NCBI RefSeq assembly: GCF_945859705.1
Contig: NC_079136.1
Coordinates: 57,736,094-57,800,093, forward strand
Reading direction: 5' to 3'
Length of the DNA stretch: 64,000 bases
From: Episyrphus balteatus
Lineage: Eukaryota; Arthropoda; Insecta; Diptera; Syrphidae
The translations under genes were made by a program, and so were the position numbers. Shown here one piece after another: positions 11,800 to 23,870 of this stretch (its first letter is position 1; each line of letters begins with the position of its first letter). The notes under the pieces are model-generated. The model was given only the letters and a program-made list of their open reading frames with translations. It did no database searches and was not told the origin of the DNA.

Positions 11800-12768
11800 T
11801 TTTTACTTGCGATATAGGTACTATATATCAAGTTATGCATTCGTACAAAAAAAAAAAAGTTGAGATAACATTTTTCCATGACATTACGATGGTAGACAAT
11901 GCCAAAAAAGTGGGTCCCGGAAGTCCGTCTGTCAGTCTGTCAGTCTGTCTGTCTGTCTGTATAAGGAGCTACAGCCTAAGCGGATGGACCGATTAATATC
12001 AAACTTGGTATGTAGCGTTATTTGGCGACTCTCCAGAGGGGTTTTTGGAATTAATTTTTTTGGACCAAAAATAACGGTACTTGTCATATACCGATTTTAG
12101 TAAAATTGAAATTTCTCAAAAACGGCTCTAACGATTTTGTTTAAAAAATTCAAATGTTAGTTTTAAGCTAAGGTCTATCTTTCAATGAAAAAATTTTTGT
12201 TTGAGAATCATTATTAACGGTACCTGTCATAGAACCGTTTTTTTTCAAATCCGATTATCTCCGAAACGGCTTATTCGATTTCAACGAAACTTTTTGTGAA
12301 GAAGCATTTATATAATTTAAATATAAATCAAAAATAAGATTTTGAAAAAAATAGTTTTTGGATTTTTAAAAAAATTTTGAAAATTTTTTTTTTGAAAAAT
12401 CAAATTTTCGAAAACGGGAAATTGAATTTTTTTGAAATTTTGTTTTTAGATGTTGATTAGTGATTGCTAAAGAAAGGCATACCAATTTTATTTTAAAACT
12501 TTTTTTCCAAAAAATTATTTATAAAAAATTAGTTTTTTAAAAAACGGCTCTAACGATTTTGAAAATTTTTTTTCTAAAAATGCATCTTAATATATCAATC
12601 AAAACTGCATACTTGTTTTGGAGGGCAATTTAATTTCAGATTTTATTTTATTTTTTTTTAAACGAATTTTATTTTTTTTTTCCAAATTTCTATATAAAAA
12701 GTCTCAAAAATTTGAGCAACTTTAACTCTAAGAGCAAGTTCGTGCGACCCAGTCGTGCATTTTATTTT
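11800..12768 (+). mobile_element. DINE-1-like element, subfamily B (copy 1)
   Basis: The 5' end reads TTTTTACTTGCGATATAGG followed by TACTATATATCAAGTTATGC. The 3' end is AGAGCAAGTTCGTGCGACCC, a hairpin arm GTCGTGC and an AT tail. The internal (GTCY)n tract lies at about 11924-11961. The copy is nearly identical along its length to 18648-19619, differing mainly by point changes and microsatellite length, so the two are recent. Confidence 0.82.
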
Positions 12769-15598
12769 CATTGATTTCGCATCCAACAATGTAGGTTTCA
12801 CTATCATATTCGACTAACAATTTTGTTCAGTATATTTTTGACCTTCACCCCCTCCCTCTTGTCCGCGGAAAAAAAACCCTTCCATCCAACTTTTTTTCAT
12901 AGACTTTTTTTGTACTTGGTTCTTATCCCAAAAGCAAACTTTTTGCCAAGTATCATGAGTGTAACAATTTTTTTTCTTTTAAATGCTTTTAATTGATTTA
13001 CGAGACTTTAAGATATACGAAACCATCAAAAATTAACCTATTTTCCACGTTAATTATAAAGTGTTCATCTTCAAAGCAAAATCATTCCGAATAATAGTTA
13101 AATCAATGTGGTTTTCATTGATTTCACGTTGTTTTATGTTAGTTTTTCCCTCAGTGATGGGACCTTACTCCCATGTCCACACTCTACTAAACTCACACAC
13201 AGTTGTATCGCACGAGAAAGAGTAGCTGAATATGTTTCATCATCGTCATCATTCAAAATGCTTTTGTAACATAACCTTCACCCACCACCCGTTCGTTTTT
13301 GCAAACTTCCGTCGGAAGTACTGCTCTGCCATCTGTATCTTAAATTGTGAATCACTTAAGTTTTGCAAGTATTTTTTTTTCTCCAAACTCACACTAAAAT
13401 AATTCTTATGAGACTCATTAAAATTGCAAATTTAATGCGAACAATATGACAAATGAGCCAAAAAAGCTTATAAGAGTAGGAATTTTTTTTTTTTTGATAG
13501 CAAAGTCTGCCACTCTGCCAGTTCATATTTACTTATTTGAAAGATATTTGAAATATAAACATTTTTCTAAATTTTAAATTGATTTAAATTGCTTTCATCC
13601 CTTAAGATGAATAGGATAAGAGAAGAAATAGAATACAAAACTGCAATATATTTGCTATGGCAAACAAAAAATCTGATTTAGTTTAGCCACAAACCAACGA
13701 TTCAGATTTGTGTCGGTAATACAGTATTTCAAAATGTTGTGGTCGTTTCGTTGAGTTTCTCTGGTTTTCCGTCTAATGTTGAGATTTGGTTTGAATATGC
13801 GCACAACATGTTGCCAGAGGTATACATAACAGAAAACATGAGTAAATACTTTTATACATACTAAAATAACATTATAATGATGTTGATGTAAGAAAAATGA
13901 TGAGGATGCGAGAAAATGTTGAATGGATTTGATGCACTTATAGCAGCTTCCTTGTTATGTTTTTGTTGAAATTCTTCTTTCTTGATTATACAATGTTTAC
14001 AAGAATTAAAAATTCAAATCTGTTTGTGAGTTTTTATCAGTTGGCGAAGCAAAATTTGAAATAAGGTAAATGATTGATTTCGAATCATGTATGGAGGAGA
14101 GTTTCCTAGTGATAATGAGTGTTCTTAGTATGATAAGTAGGTACTATTAGATGTATCAAGAAGAAGAATCATTGAAGCAAGAATTATACCTACTTGAGCA
14201 ACCAAAACACTTACTTTTTTAAAATTCAAAATTAGTATTTAATTTAAAAACTGTTCAAAAAAAATATCTGAAATATTTTATAATTTTTTTAATTTTAATT
14301 ATTATAATTTTCGAATCGAAAAAGGACGATCTACTTTTTGATTATTTTTCATCTCAATATTGGAATTATTTAAAACACCATTGGAAATCCTTATTAATAC
14401 GATTTTGCTAACAGTACCTACCTATTCGCTTTTTTTTTTAAATTGTATAGGTAGCTAGGTACCTACAATGTATATTTTTTTTTCATATTTTGACTCTAAT
14501 ATTGTACGTAAAATTAATTTACTAATATTGTATCGTGTATTCATGAAGAGAAAAGTTAGTTTATTTTATAGTGATTTATTCCCAAAAAATATATTTTACC
14601 TTATTGAAATCAAAAATTACAAATAAAAGCGTTTTTGAATCAAAAGAAAATATTTTTGTACTTAGTCTTTTGTTTTGATATTTTTTAACAAATGCAAATG
14701 CAATGCCCATAATCGGAAACATGAATGAGCCATTTTTTAAAAAAAGATTGTTTCGAAATATTTTCGAATTTGTCCATTTATTGAATGTTGATGTTGGGTT
14801 TGATTGTGTAACATAGATTTTAGATTTAATCTATACCGTCAAAAAATTCACGGGAATCTCTGTATTTTTGTTTTTTTTTTTTGGATAGGTAATTAAAAAA
14901 AAGCATCGATGAGAAAATTATAAAAATTGCTAAAATAAGTAAGATATTCCATTTTATTTATTTTTTTCCACCGATTCTTTTCATACCCATCCCACGTTGT
15001 TGCTGCACTTACCGCTCCTCATAAAATATATATATAATAGTATCTTCAAGCATTTACTTATTTAATAATTAAGGTAGATATCTTAAGCATTTTTATAGAA
15101 TATTTTAGCTTTTGTTTTGCATAAATAATAAAATACTAAGCCAAATTTTCGGTTATAGGTTAGTGTTAAACTGATAACATATATGACGATATAATTAAAA
15201 AGGGCCAACCATTTCCTCCAGTCGTTTTAATTTTTGTCGCATGATTAGGGTACCAAACCAAATTATTTTTATTTATTTTTAAGAAACTGTAACTCCTGTA
15301 GGCTATTGCACCAAATACAATATACAATCATAAATTTGTAAATGTATTTTTTTTTTTTTACAAATTTGTAACTTTTTGCATATATTAAAGAATTGGTACA
15401 GCAAAATTTGTTAATAATTTTACAATTTTTGTGAAAAATTGCTTGTAATTTGTAAGTTGGTGCAATAGGCTATTGGTTAGTAAAAAATCTAAACAAGCAT
15501 TTTTACAAAACCTTAGCCTTTTTTTCATTCATTCCGAAGTTGAATTCATATTTAACTGCATTTTAATACAATGGCGTAAAATTTGAAACGATTTAGAT
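12769..15598. other. AT-rich unassigned stretch
   Basis: This is apparently single-copy within the window. It has no long open frames and no inverted or direct repeat partners that I could find. Short blocks of more mixed composition occur at 13140-13350 and 13680-13820. They could belong to an intron or intergenic region, but nothing shows a gene. Confidence 0.35.
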
Positions 15599-16560
15599 TA
15601 GATTTATTGATTATGTCTTTCAGAAAGAAACTACAAGAGATTCACGGGTTTTTATTGCAGGAATCGTTCAATGGGTTATAAAAGAAGATAAAACCGCGGA
15701 GTGCTAATAAATGAGAGGGTGGAAACTGAAGATAGGGGTGCAAAAGCCCTCTTCTTGGTTTTTTTCAATATATCTCGTAAATAAAGCAAAATTTTGACAT
15801 ATTGCATTTAAAACTTTCTGTAGAAAACTAAATTTCCTATCAGAATAATGTTCTTTAAGAATAAAAAAAAAAAAAAAAATTCCATACTAAAATAGTCGAA
15901 GCAAACATAAAACAAAAAATTCATTTTTTTTTTTTTAGTTTTTTTTTGCTTTTTTGATTGTGTCTCTTTTTTGGGCTGAGATAGGCATAAGCACTCTAAA
16001 AAAGAAAATTTAATTTCCTTCAAAATGCTGGGCTTAAAACTTTTTCATTGAAAATCAAGTGAAGTATGGGGGATCGGGTCAAAATTCTGGCTTCAAAATT
16101 CTGCTTTTCAAAATTCTGCTTTTTTAAAGAAAATTCTGTTTTTCAAAATTCTGCTTTTTTTCTATTCTGCTTTTCAAAATTCTGCTTTTTAAAATTCTGC
16201 TTTTTAAAATTCTGCTTTTTAAAATTCTGCCAGTATTATACTTGAACAAAAAAATTCTGCCAATTCTGTTTTTTTTTTTATAGCATATGCGCTGACTAAA
16301 GAAAAATACACCTCATTAATGTAATTCAACATTGGCACTTTCTTAAATTTTTTTGTTTAAGTGTCGCAAATATTTTTTAAAATGCATAGACTGACTTTCT
16401 TTCAAATAAAATCTATAACTTATTGGAACCGATGTTGTTTGATACAAGATATTTCTTTTCTTATTCAAATTTTTGAATATTCATCTTTATTTGACAAATT
16501 AAAAAATTTTGAATTATTTTCGGAAATGTTTAGTAGTAGAGTAACTAAAGCAAATTATTA

Positions 16561-18021
16561 GGGAACCCGGCCGAACAGCTCTGATTTTGACGATTTTTTT
16601 TTTCAAACGTAGGTACCTAATTAAAAATACTTTAAAGTCTATAGATTAAAAATTGCCGGTGTTGCCGTATTGTTTTTTAAAATTAAAATTAAATTTTTTT
16701 GTAACAAAACCATTTTTTTTGCTTAAATTTCATAAAACAAATGATAGCAAAAGATTCTCTAGGTAATTTAAGGAAAATATATAAAAGGCAGTAAGGGACA
16801 ATCTTCCATCGTTTAAGCGATAAATGCAATTTTCTAACATTCTGACCTCAAACACAAAAAAAATATTTTGAAAACAACGGCAACACCTACAATATTTTAA
16901 AATACATTTTTAAAAAGCCAGAAGCTCATTCTTATCTCTTAAATTTAAATCCACTAAATTTAATCAAGAGTTTTTGAAAAAATGGTCCTCAAACTCAGAA
17001 TTAAAAAAAAAAAATGTTATTAGAAATATTTAAAATGACTTCTTTCCAAACTTTTTCTAATAAAATATGAATTTATTTAAAAAAAAATTTTGTCCATATA
17101 TATTATCAGTTGAATTTCGAAGCAAAAAAAGTAAAATATATCACACTTTTGAAAAAAAAAAATGAAAAATTACTTCAATTTCAATGGTTTTTTTTTTATT
17201 AACACTGAATTTTTGCATTGAAGTAATTAATTTTCTTAAAGACTGTGGTGAATAGGAACTTTAAATTTTTGCTATTTAACTTTCAACAGTAAGGGTTATT
17301 AAATGAATAAAAAATATTTTATGTTTAGATGTTGAACTTAAAAAAAAAAATAAGTTACATTTTTTTTCAAAACTTTTATTAAAAAAAGTTCTTCGAAAAT
17401 GAAATACTTTTTAATTTTTTTCATAAACCGTAGTACATATTGACATTTCCTTTTATAATTTGAAATCATAATAAATGCGGCCAAAACAGATTTGAAAATA
17501 AATGCATTTTATATTACGACCAAGTTTAACAAAACGACATGTTAAAATTTTTTCAATAATTTTTTTTTTCAAAAATCTGAGTTCAATTACCATTCTTTCA
17601 AAAGCCGTTCATTCAATTAACTTAATTTTAATTTTACATATATGACTAAGCTTCTAGCTTTTAAAAAATCCATATTTGAATATTGTAGGTGTTGCCGTTG
17701 TGTTCAAATATTTTTTTTTGTGTTTGAAGTCAATTAATAAGAAAATTGCATCTATCGCTTGAACTATGGAAGATTGTCCCTCACTCCCATATATTTTTTT
17801 TCCTTGAATTTCCTAGACAATCTTTTGGCATCAATTAATTTATGAAATTTAAGAAAAAATTTTGAAAAAAAATTGTTTTTGTTCACAAAAATCTTCAATT
17901 AAATTTAAAAAATCAAAACGGCAACACCGGCAATTTTTAATCTATAGACTTTAAAGTATTTTTAATTACCGACGTTTGAAAAAAAAGATCATCAAAATCT
18001 AAGCTGTTCGGCCGGGTTCCC
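16561..18021. mobile_element. Long-inverted-repeat DNA element nested in FB2
   Basis: The ends GGGAACCCGGCCGAACAGCT (16561) and the inverse CTGTTCGGCCGGGTTCCC (ending 18021) begin arms of about 430 bp each. These can be followed inwards through CAACACC, GGGACAATCTTCCAT and AGCGATA motifs on both sides. The flanks read TA on both sides, so a TA duplication is possible. The central 500-600 bp is AT-rich without a gene. The superfamily is uncertain. Confidence 0.72.
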
Positions 18022-18201
18022 TAATATTGCCAATTTTTGAGCTCTAGTTACTCCACTATAGTATTCAAAACCTTTTCTTAATATTTTCAAATTTATTCAT
18101 TTCTTAAACAAAAATTAATATACATTCAAAGAATGCAAATTATGTAGGTAAGTAATCAAATAAACAGATAATTTTTCAAGAAGATGATTTTACAGAATTT
18201 T

Positions 18202-18283
18202 TCAAAAAATTAAAAGAGGGTTTGGAAAATGTTAAAAAGCGCGCGCTTTTGAACATTTTCCAAACGCTTTTTTAATTTTTTGC
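18202..18283. repeat. Long palindrome with GCGCGCGC core (FB2)
   Basis: Arms CAAAAAATTAAAA, GTTTGGAAAATGTT and AAAAGC on the left mirror the right side around AAAGCGCGCGCTTT (centre near 18242), giving an almost perfect palindrome of about 80 bp. It sits immediately inside the right tandem arm of FB2. FB3 has its palindrome in the equivalent position at 31731-31813. Confidence 0.8.
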
Positions 18284-18647
18284 AGAATTTTGAAAAATAG
18301 AATTTTGAAAAGCAGAATTTTGAAAAACAGAATTTTGAAAAACAGAATTTTGAAAAGCAGAATTTTGAAAGCAGAATTTTGTAAAGCAGAATTTTGAAAG
18401 CAGAATTTTGACAAAAGAATTTTGACCCCGGCAGAATTTTGACCCCAACCCGAAGTATGGTCATTTGAACCTATTTTCATTTCGTATTTTTAGTTTGGTT
18501 AATTTCACCGACACACAAACAAAAAAAAGTGTCATGTAGGTATCAGGAAACTGCAGGGTATTCGGGCAAAACGGACTTGAAATTCGAATTCAGCGGGTCC
18601 AAAAACATATAGAAAGATAGTTCTGGTTCCTGGTATCTACATGATAC

Positions 18648-19619
18648 TTTTTACTTGGGATATAGGTACTATATATCAAGTTATGCATTCGTACAAAAAA
18701 AAAAAAGTTGAGATAACATTTTTCCATGACATTACGATGGTAGACAATGCCAAAAAAGTGGGTCCCGGAAGTCCGTCTGTCTGTCTGTCTGTCTGTCAGT
18801 CTGTCTGTCTGTATAAGGAGCTACAGCCTAAACGGATGGACCGATTAATGTCAAACTTGGTATGTAGCGTTATTCTGCGACTCCCCAGAGGGGTTTTTGG
18901 AATTAATTTTTTTGGACCAAAAATAACGGTACTTGTCATATACCGATTTTAGTAAAATTAAAATATCTCGAAAACGGCTCTAACGATTTTGTTTAAAAAA
19001 TTCTAATGTTAGTTTTAAGCTAAGGTCTATCTTTCAATGAAAAAATTTTTTTTTGAAAATCATTATTAACGGTACCTGCCATAGAACCGTTTTTTTTCAA
19101 ATCCGATTATCTCCGAAACTGCTTATTCGATTTCAACGAAACTTTTTGTGGAGAAGCATTTATATAACTTAAATATAAGCCAAGAATAAAATTTTGCAAA
19201 AAATAATTTTTGGATTTTTAAAAAAATTTTGAAAATTTTTTTTTGAAAAATCAAATTTTCGAAAACGGGACATTGAACTTTTTTGAAATTTTGTTTTTAG
19301 ATGTTGATTAGTGATTTCTACCAAATGACATACCAATTTTATTTTAAAACTTTTTTTCCAAAAAAATATTTATAAAAAATTAGTTTTTTAAAAAACGGCT
19401 CTAACGATTTTGAAAATTTTTCTTCTAAAAATGCATGTTAATATATCAATCAAAACTGCATACTTGTTTTGGAGGGCAATTTAATTTCAGATTTTATTTT
19501 ATTTTAAAAAAAAACGAATTTTGTTTTTTTTTCCAAATTTCTATATAAAAAGTCTTAAAAATTTAAGCAACTTTAACTCTAAGAGCAAGTACGTGCGACC
19601 CAGTCGTGCATTTTATTTT
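18648..19619 (+). mobile_element. DINE-1-like element, subfamily B (copy 2)
   Basis: Same start (TACTTGGGATATAGGTAC), internal (GTCY)n tract (about 18770-18812, longer than in copy 1) and 3' end (AGAGCAAGTACGTGCGACCC, hairpin, AT tail) as the copy at 11800-12768. The frame at 18641-18952 is internal to this non-coding element. Confidence 0.82.
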
Positions 19620-22600
19620 ATTTTGTGTGCCGGTGTTTTTATTCAAATTTTGTAAGTAATTCATACAATTTACATCGAAAAAACACAAAGCGGCTTCAAA
19701 ATCGTTCAAATTCAGATTTTTTAATTTTTATTAGTGATCAGAAAAAAGGTTACCAAATGCACTTTCTGAACCAAAATAGTGTTATAAAGGTTATAATATA
19801 GATGCAAAGGAATTAGTTTTTAATTCAAGTTTTCTTATATTTCAATACTTTTGATTACATTTTAATGTTTTGTATTTGAAACTATAGCATTTTAATTTTT
19901 TGTATTTGAAATTTATAAAAAAATTATAAAAAAATTGTGTAATAAAATCACAATATTATACAAGGTTGTATTAAAACTACGACAGAATTTTTGATCGTGT
20001 ATAAAATCAATCTAAGCTTACTTTAAAGTCCAAAACTTTTCAATTATAATAATATTTTAATCAAATTTTAAAAGTTCCTTTCAAATAAAAAAATTCAAAA
20101 ATAATGGAAAATAGCTGATTTTTTGGAAATGCCCCAATAAATTTAATAACAGAATCATTTTGAGCAGTAAAATTTTTAAACGAATTTCAAGTTTGTCATG
20201 ATGAATCTCATGAAGTCAGTCATATGGGTGCTATAATGCTCAACTCTGCTTATTTTTTATTAGAAGAGCTGATTTCTGAGTGAAAAAAATATTTTGACAA
20301 ATGTTCTTTTCAAAGTTGGTAAAGGAAGTCAATAAATTTTACATATTTCAAACATAAAATATTGAATTTGTTTAGGCTCCGATGAGTAAAAAAGTGGACA
20401 AAGCACCAGAAATGAATGGATCTTTTGTTGTTAGGTATAATCTTGGGGTGTCGGTTAAACAAATTAGTAAAGAACTTAACTTAGCAAAAAAAAAAAAAAA
20501 AAACGCACCTTGTAGGTATAAACATATTTCTCTGGGAAAATCCCTAAATATTGAAACCTGATTTGAAAAATTATTTTTTTTTTTTGTTCCTTATTATACA
20601 ATGGATCAATATTTTTCCCCCATCAATTATTATTATTTTTACATATATTTACCACCATACTCCTTCTATTTAGTTACATTTTTGTCATACTGACAAAAAC
20701 AAAAATGGTGTTTCAACAACAAAACCACAACAACGGGAAAACCTAACTTCAAGCCATAACGCAGGTATCCCGGCAATTATCTGCACGCAATATTTCAATA
20801 AAGGCGACATAACTTTTTTTCTATTTTGATGCAGTGAGAATGATTCTAATAAAAAAGCAAAAAAAAAAAACAAAAACAAAAACGAACAATGTGTTCTTAT
20901 AAAAATATGCCCAACCCTCTTATACCAGTTGACCGTTCTGTCAACTGCACTATGAGGAACTGCCTTTAAGTAACATGATGGCGCCAGTAAAAGTCATTAA
21001 GTTCGATTAATGAACAACAATAACAACCAAAAACAAAAAAAAAAAAAACTTCAAAAACTTTATTCACAAAAGATGAGATGCACATACAAAGAAGTACATT
21101 ACATACGTATATTATAATATGGCTCCTCTAGCTCTAATGATATGGATTATCGCTACATTTGTAGGAACTCGGTAGTTAATCTTGTAAGATATCCCGCACG
21201 TTTCATGGTTCATTGATGATTCTTGATGCGTTAGGATGATCTATTACACTGGCGAGCCAATTGATGATGAGAGTGCGGCTCTCTAACGAGTATTTTCAAA
21301 AACAAAAAAAATAAAGAAACAAAATTAAAACAACAAGGAACTTTAAAGGTGAATAATATGGGTGAAGCTTCTCAGGAGAATTTCAGATGTTATTTTCTTT
21401 AACATGTTCAAATCACAATATAGTAGTTTTATTGCAGGAACGCAATGCAAAATCGGAGCCGGAGCTGTCACGACTTGTCGTATTGTTTTACACAATGTGG
21501 TCGTACGAGTTTTTGATGATATTTGTTATATACCTACCTATGTAAAAGTTAAAAGTGTGCCAACTCAGGTCAACAAAGGGAATAGTATATTCTGTTACTA
21601 TTAAGAAATACATATCACTCAACCTCTTAAAATTCAAAATTTGTTGTTTTTTTTTTTAGTGTAAAAATTGTGATGTTGTTTTTTAGCAATTACCATGGTT
21701 AATTGGGAAAAAATGTAAAAAGGACGTACACTTTACGTGCACAGGTACACTTAACAAAAATTGATTTTTAAGAGGTTGGTTGCTCATATGGCAAACTAAA
21801 AAAATCAATGATTTTTACACTTGAAAAAATATTTGTATTTTGTGGTTTTTAAGGTTAAATAAATCAAATCAACTTAATATGAATGTTAAATGGACTAAAT
21901 TCAATCAACTAAGAATTTTAAATCAAATAAATAACATTTTAACTATGAATTTAAAGGGTCACTGTGGTGTATACGTACTATTTTTTTTCTAAAAATGAAC
22001 CACCGTGATAAATCAACGATTTTTATACTGAACAAAAAAAATATTCTTTGAAGTTTTTGAGGTGCAAAAAATAACTTCGCTATCGAACAATGCGGGGTTA
22101 AAAAAAAATTCTTATGGGAATACAAACTTCACATAGCTCAAATAAAGCATGTAGCTTTAAAAAATAACAAAGCAATATAAGATAGGATGAAAAAAGAATG
22201 ATGTCAAAACATTAAGATGAAGAAGATATTTAAAGTCTGTTCGTATTGGAAAAATCATTTAACGAAACAGCTTCCTTTTTTTTGGGAGGAATACCCGTTT
22301 GACCACATAATATGAAATTCATCTTTTTATCTTTAGTTCTATAAGGCGTAAAAAAACTTTATAGGTATACCAAAAGTAAGAATATTTAGAGTTGTCTTAA
22401 CGTTATATAAACAACTTTTTTGCTCAAAGAACGTAAACTGAGAAAAACAGTAATATTACATTGGTAAAGAAATATAAATTCTTTCGCTAATAGAATCATT
22501 ATAAAAAAAAACTAACGTTAAAATGTTTTTAAGTTTGTCTCGAAAGACTTCATTATTACGAAATATCAAATATAAATCCTTTCTTTAAATTCAAAAATGA

Positions 22601-23220
22601 CCCATTTTGCACTCCTTCTGTAAATAACCCAATGTCCTGTCAACTATCAAAAATCAAATACCTTAGCGCTAAGCCTATTCCATCCAACCTGTTTTCTAGA
22701 ATCAATTATTTGAAAAGGGATTGAAATTTTTTTAACATTCCTTTTCCTTAAACCGCTATTTTTTTCTGTTCCCCCTAAAGAGTTTGAAAAGAAAGAATCG
22801 TTTATTTCAGAAACCATATAAGTCCATGAGCACTAACTTTTCAGGAGCAACAAAAAACTGTTTTTTATGTTAAAACTCCACAACACTTCAAATTTAGAGT
22901 GGTATATGCCGAGTTAGAATCTAGCTAAAGACGCATTTAAAAACGTTTAAAATATAACTTTTTTTTTAAGTTTCAGCGGGTTTTTAAGTCTTTAAAGCCG
23001 CTGGACTTATGTCGTTTCTGAAGTAAACGAATTTTTGTTGGTAAAACTTTTGTTTTTATCTCGCTATAGCTTTTGAACCATGCTTCTGATTTTAATGAAT
23101 AAAATAGCGGTAGAAAGATTGTTGATGTATGGCGTAAAGGCTTGAGTGTCATGATGGCTGCCAAAATAATTTAAAACTGGTAAAATGTCACGCTGCCACG
23201 GCGAGAATTTTATAGATATA
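19620..23220. other. AT-rich unassigned stretch with one transposase-like remnant
   Basis: Apart from the short helix-turn-helix-like frame at 20382-20561 nothing here resembles a gene. Homopolymers occur at 20485-20503 (A) and 21035-21048 (A). The string GGGTCACTGTGGTGTATACG (about 21957) recurs with one change at about 60137. GGACTTATGTCGTTTCTGAA (about 23003) recurs at about 25428. Both are too short to classify. Confidence 0.35.
20382..20561 (+). pseudogene. Possible helix-turn-helix transposase fragment
   Basis: A 59-residue frame starts at ATG 20382. Residues about 15-36 (FVVRYNLGVSVKQISKELNL) have the pattern of a DNA-binding helix-turn-helix of the Tc1/mariner type: a charged first helix, G-V-S turn, KQISKEL second helix. 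Where a third (recognition) helix would follow, the sequence becomes a run of 17 A and then unrelated residues up to TGA. This suggests a 5' fragment of a transposase gene interrupted at a homopolymer. No DDE catalytic part is seen downstream. The motif is short, so a chance resemblance is possible. Confidence 0.35.
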
Positions 23221-23272
23221 CAGGGGCGGATCCAGGATTGTTTTTTGGGGGGGGGGGGGGCACAAGGGACGG
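23221..23272 (+). mobile_element. Isolated hAT-type terminus with poly-G tract
   Basis: CAGGGGCGGATCCAGGATTG followed by a short T run and a 13-base G run and CACAAGGG has the form of hAT-superfamily ends that are common in animal genomes. The matching inverted end was not found nearby, so this is a solo end or one border of a degraded element. The assignment is from memory of such ends, not a search. Confidence 0.45.
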
Positions 23273-23870
23273 ATTGGCAAAAAAACAGCAATAACATTTA
23301 GAAATAAAGTTAAGTATCATACGACTGACTAACAAGCAGAAAATTTTAACTACCCACAGTGGTCTAAAACCTGGCCAAAAATATTTAGGCACATTTCCCA
23401 CATCAAATAGGTACCAAATGACCAAAAAGTTATTCGGAAGGAAAAATTTTCATTTTCTTGTTACAGTAAAAGCCACTTAAGTGCTTACCCACTTACCCCT
23501 GGATAAGCCGGGAGAAAAAAAATATAAGAAATCAGAAAATGCACGTACAGTCCTGTGCTATATTAAAGTTAGTAATCTATTCTTTATTTTATTTTTTGAC
23601 TTAAGTTGTTTCATCAAATAGTTTTTGAGAAATTAAGTTTTAAAGATGAAATTTTGAAAAAAAAATGTTTACGTTTTTTAATTGATTTTGTATAAAGTTT
23701 TGCAATATTATGGACATAATTATACCATTAGTTAATGACCTAGTAGTTTTTAGTCAAATACTTAAGACTTCATTCTAATAAATATTAAAGTTCCTAAGAA
23801 TAACAAAAAAACTGAATCATACTTTTTTGCCGGGAAACCCAGTTTTGTTTTTTTTTTTTATTTGCATTAA

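Larger units (their letters stand above)
16070..18451. mobile_element. Foldback element FB2 with AAAATTCTGCTTTT tandem arms
   Basis: The termini are GGGATCGGGTCAAAATTCTG (16070) and the inverse GGGTTGGGGTCAAAATTCTG (ending 18451), 18 of 20 identical. A perfect 9-bp duplication GAAGTATGG flanks it (16061-16069 and 18452-18460). The related sequence GAAGAATGA at about 29095 in the second R1 copy marks the uninterrupted site. The arms (16070-16275; 18284-18451) are arrays of a 14-15-bp unit in opposite orientations. Inner unique arms surround a second element at 16561-18021. Nine-base duplications and tandem-repeat arms are typical of FB elements. Frames at 18210-18480 are array translations. 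Confidence 0.85.
15600..18487 (+). repeat. Dispersed repeat R1 (copy 1), split by FB2
   Basis: The pieces 15600-16069 and 18461-18487 align with 28630-29125. Shared landmarks include TTCACGGGTTTT, AAAACCGCGGAGTGCTA, GATAGGGGTGCAAAAGCCC and TTTCATTGAAAAT. The intervening 16070-18451 is the foldback element FB2. The repeat type is unknown and no coding sequence is evident. Confidence 0.72.

Noticed and set aside
18210..18480. Two overlapping minus-strand frames with FSKFC-type repeats
   Set aside because: They translate the FB2 tandem arm and hairpin; the repetition comes from the DNA unit.
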